Shown here: positions 4,550-7,065 of the stretch, one piece after another
Position numbering within the stretch: position 1 is the stretch's first letter
How the letters are laid out: every line of letters begins with the position of its first letter
Source: Acetofilamentum sp.
Lineage (GTDB): Bacteria; Bacteroidota; Bacteroidia; Bacteroidales; DTU049
Direction of reading: 5' to 3'
NCBI GenBank assembly: GCA_020720525.1
Contig: DYON01000138.1
Location: forward strand, 1-7,065
Length of the DNA: 7,065 bases
Translations under genes and position numbers: made by a program
Notes under the pieces: model-generated
What the model was told of the DNA's origin: nothing
The model's database searches: none
What the model saw: only the letters and a program-made list of their open reading frames with translations

Positions 4550-7065
4550 TTATCTACTTTCTACTTTTCTAATCAATTTCAGCAGCATTTGAACGGCATT
4601 TATTTGATAACCAGAACTGTAGAAAAACACACGTCCAGTATTTCCCGATGTATAAATCAAAACAGGCAAATCGCCTTTTTGTCCCGAAGATTTTTCGAGC
4701 AATTGTTGGTATTCGCCATTTACGTCAAACAACCACCTAGTCGAATTTGGCAATCCATTCCAAGCATTTTCGGAAAACCCAGCCAAATCGAAATCTTTTG
4801 GCAGCACAAGAGCAATTTTTACTGGCCACACATTAAGTGCTTCAGCCGATTGTTGCAATTCGGCCAGAAAATGCTTTCCTGGTTCGGTTCGTGGGTCGAT
4901 AAGTGCAAAAACAACCGGACCATCGCCAGTGAGAACCTTCACACTCGAAACAGCATCGAGACCAGGTCCGCCCATTTCGGCATTGCCATCAAGGTTGAAC
5001 AAAACATCGGGGAAACCTTCTTTCTCATTAAAGACAATGGTTTCCTCGTGGGTTTGATTGGCTTCGATTTCGAAAAAAGTTGTTTTGGTCAGTACCGAAC
5101 CATCGGGTTGCCTATTTCCAGTCGTTAAACGATAAGACCCAGGTTCCAATTCAAGCGTTGCAGGAAAACTGCGCAGTGTTTCGTCGAACTCATAATTCAG
5201 CGAATTGAATCGGCCGTTGTGAAGCTTTGCAATAGTGAAATGCGTGTAATAAATAGGCACAAACGACGAATTCTGATTTAGCTTAAGAAATCCTTTTGTG
5301 GTTCCAACAACCGAATTCATTGCAAAAGCATCAATCCAGCTTCCTGAATAATACTGTGCATTGTTGGTGGCTGGGTCGAGCCTTGCAGGAACACCAAAGC
5401 TGCGGCAGCAAGCAACAAAAAACACATTGCGCGAATATGTATCGGCAATTCGCATATTGTAAACTCCTTCTGGCGAAACTGGTGTTCCATAGTAATTTAA
5501 CTCGGAATCGATAGCAATATGTTTGTTGACCCAGTCAACCAAAAGCTGCGGATTGCGAGCAATCTTCTTTCCCAGTTTTTTGCCGAACGATTTCTGAAGC
5601 TGAGCTCGCCATGGAGAAAGCAATTCGCGCCCAATGCGAGGACTCAGAACATAATCGACATACATTTCGCGGGTAAGGCACAGTTTGCTTTTAAACGTTG
5701 CTGCATTCTGCAAATGATCTTCGAGAACATATACTGGCACATCGTGTAAATCTTTTTCGCTAATAGAGCTCAACAATGCAATCGCATCTATCTTTAGTTT
5801 TTCAGAAGCATTGTTGTAAAAATCTTCAATGCTTGCATAATTTCCCCTGCTATTCAACACATAACCAGTTAAATACCATGCGTTGGAGTCGTTTTTGTAT
5901 TTTTCGACCAATCTTGCCGAATCGGAAAAAGTAGATTCGTATTTTGCTCTTATTTCGTTTTCGCGAATCAATCGCTGTTCGTTTTCAGTCTTTTTCGACG
6001 ACTCAGGAACAACTATTATTCCCATTGTTGGAGGAATAAAAAACAAATTTTCCTCACCGCTTGACGAAGAAACAATGTTTGTATCGAACACAATTTCAAG
6101 CGGATACAAATGCTCCGAAGGCAAAACTTTCCACGTATAATTGCGCCCATTGGTAACCCAAACAAGCAAATCGCCAAAACCAGTTTCTACGCTGCAGCTT
6201 CCATTGTTATCGGTTGTAAACGAAGCAAATGGATAAAACTCGGCATAATTGTACACCATAAAATCGACCTGTACTTCGGGCATTGGTTTTCCAGCAATAT
6301 CCACAACTTTAACTTCGGCTATTTTCACCTGGGCATAATTCGACAGCAAATTGAGCTTCGAAAACAAAGGCTTTTTTACCAATGTTTTTTCGGGACCATT
6401 GTATTGTCCGAAAGTATTGGTATGCATCATGATGGCACGTGTGGCAGGACCAGCAAACCATCCCATATTCAGTTCGGGGTCGGGTTCGCAGGCTCCCATA
6501 AAATACCATTTGCCATCAATCCACACTTCGACCCATGCGTGGTTGTCGTCGGTATGAGCCCAGCGAGGTGTATAAACCTGACGAGCAGGAATTCCAACAC
6601 TTCGCATGGCTGTAACCGTGAAAGTGCTTTCTTCGCCGCAGCGACCGTATGCTGTTTTCATGGTAGCTAATGGCGACGAAGTGCGCTCGTCGGTGCTTTT
6701 ATAAGCCACATGCTCGTGGCACCAATGGTTTACTTCGAGAGCAGCATCGTACATGGTCATACTCTGTATTCTGCTTTGTAGTTCACGAAAGAAAACTTGA
6801 CGAGCCGAATCGGGATTTTCGTTGTTGACACGATATGGCAACACAAAATGCACAAATACGTCGGATGGAATGTTTTTACCCCAAGAGAATGCTATTTTTG
6901 TTTCGAGAGCCGAAGCTGCTTGTGTTCTAAAATATGCAGGTGGAAGATTGCCCAAATCGCTAAGCGGAGCATAGGCTATCAAAAAGCGAGTAGCTTCTTG
7001 CAACATAGGATTTTTGATGGTATCGGCATTTTCGAACAATGCAGGAATCCGATTGCCCAACAAAT
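4550..7065 (-). CDS. Transglutaminase-like protein with second degenerate TG domain and thioredoxin-like tail (N-terminus missing)
   Basis: About 837 C-terminal residues are visible; the frame runs off the window edge and no credible start is present. Numbering residues from 7063, an intact transglutaminase-like core spans about 100-205. It has C142 in 'GRCGEES', H175 in 'DDNHAWVEVW', and an acidic third residue in 'ACEPDPELNMGWF' (E193 or D195), with 'GIPAR' (157-161) as the family signature. A beta-rich segment (about 245-330) resembles an Ig-like or regulatory fold. A helical linker follows. A second transglutaminase-like stretch (about 505-585) keeps 'FGVPARLDPATN' but has Thr542 where the catalytic Cys should be. 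Residues about 684-832 look thioredoxin-like ('GPVVFALIDPRTEPGKHF', a 'DLPVLIYTSG' strand with the cis-Pro position) but lack CXXC. It is probably an exported envelope protein; proteolysis or crosslinking is inferred, and the substrate is unknown. It is convergent to the upstream operon. Confidence 0.85.
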   Translation of the reverse strand, partial: LLGNRIPALFENADTIKNPMLQEATRFLIAYAPLSDLGNLPPAYFRTQAASALETKIAFSWGKNIPSDVFVHFVLPYRVNNENPDSARQVFFRELQSRIQSMTMYDAALEVNHWCHEHVAYKSTDERTSSPLATMKTAYGRCGEESTFTVTAMRSVGIPARQVYTPRWAHTDDNHAWVEVWIDGKWYFMGACEPDPELNMGWFAGPATRAIMMHTNTFGQYNGPEKTLVKKPLFSKLNLLSNYAQVKIAEVKVVDIAGKPMPEVQVDFMVYNYAEFYPFASFTTDNNGSCSVETGFGDLLVWVTNGRNYTWKVLPSEHLYPLEIVFDTNIVSSSSGEENLFFIPPTMGIIVVPESSKKTENEQRLIRENEIRAKYESTFSDSARLVEKYKNDSNAWYLTGYVLNSRGNYASIEDFYNNASEKLKIDAIALLSSISEKDLHDVPVYVLEDHLQNAATFKSKLCLTREMYVDYVLSPRIGRELLSPWRAQLQKSFGKKLGKKIARNPQLLVDWVNKHIAIDSELNYYGTPVSPEGVYNMRIADTYSRNVFFVACCRSFGVPARLDPATNNAQYYSGSWIDAFAMNSVVGTTKGFLKLNQNSSFVPIYYTHFTIAKLHNGRFNSLNYEFDETLRSFPATLELEPGSYRLTTGNRQPDGSVLTKTTFFEIEANQTHEETIVFNEKEGFPDVLFNLDGNAEMGGPGLDAVSSVKVLTGDGPVVFALIDPRTEPGKHFLAELQQSAEALNVWPVKIALVLPKDFDLAGFSENAWNGLPNSTRWLFDVNGEYQQLLEKSSGQKGDLPVLIYTSGNTGRVFFYSSGYQINAVQMLLKLIRKVESR

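Noticed and set aside
7061..7063. TTG at the window edge as start of the transglutaminase-like gene
   Set aside because: The frame is still open at the edge, no signal peptide follows, and the first visible residues already look like the interior of a domain. The gene is treated as truncated by the window.

Overview
The window looks like a chromosomal stretch from a member of the Bacteroidota, probably Bacteroidales-like. The base composition is AT-rich. Genes lack obvious Shine-Dalgarno sites, and several encode exported proteins of types common in that phylum: an OmpA-tailed protein with an N-terminal 'NLVPNGSF' domain, a secreted bleomycin-hydrolase-like peptidase, and a large transglutaminase/thioredoxin-like protein. 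A TAnnTTTG-type promoter box, typical of Bacteroidota, precedes the transposase. Genus or species cannot be decided from the sequence.

Positions 1-3313 (+ strand) hold a tightly packed run of five genes: the tail of a probable TPM-domain protein, a 98-residue protein of unknown function, a Cys-rich membrane protein resembling DUF4405-type haem membrane proteins, the OmpA-tailed protein, and the C1B peptidase. Stops and starts overlap or lie 1-15 bases apart (a 1-base gap, then ATGA, then TAATG, then a 15-base gap), so this is almost certainly one transcript. Three of the five carry signal peptides, so the operon mainly serves the cell envelope. No single pathway can be named from the sequence.

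Positions 3313-4534 are a mobile-element array that fills the gap between two convergent genes. A complete Y1/HUH transposase gene of the RAYT (REP-associated tyrosine transposase) type lies between two 51-nt imperfect palindromes, here called LE and RE. Directly abutting it is a 215-bp copy that keeps LE, the first 18 codons of the transposase and RE but lacks the rest of the gene. Abutting that is a third, diverged LE...RE unit with no transposase. LE and RE share the same core in opposite orientation but have different outer arms and different apical stems. The result looks like a RAYT together with the BIME-like, non-autonomous repeats it may mobilise.

Positions 4550-7065 (- strand) hold the C-terminal 837 or so residues of a large exported-type protein. 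It has an intact transglutaminase-like domain, a beta-rich linker, a second transglutaminase-like domain that has lost its catalytic Cys, and a thioredoxin-like C-terminus without a CXXC motif. Its N-terminus lies outside the window.
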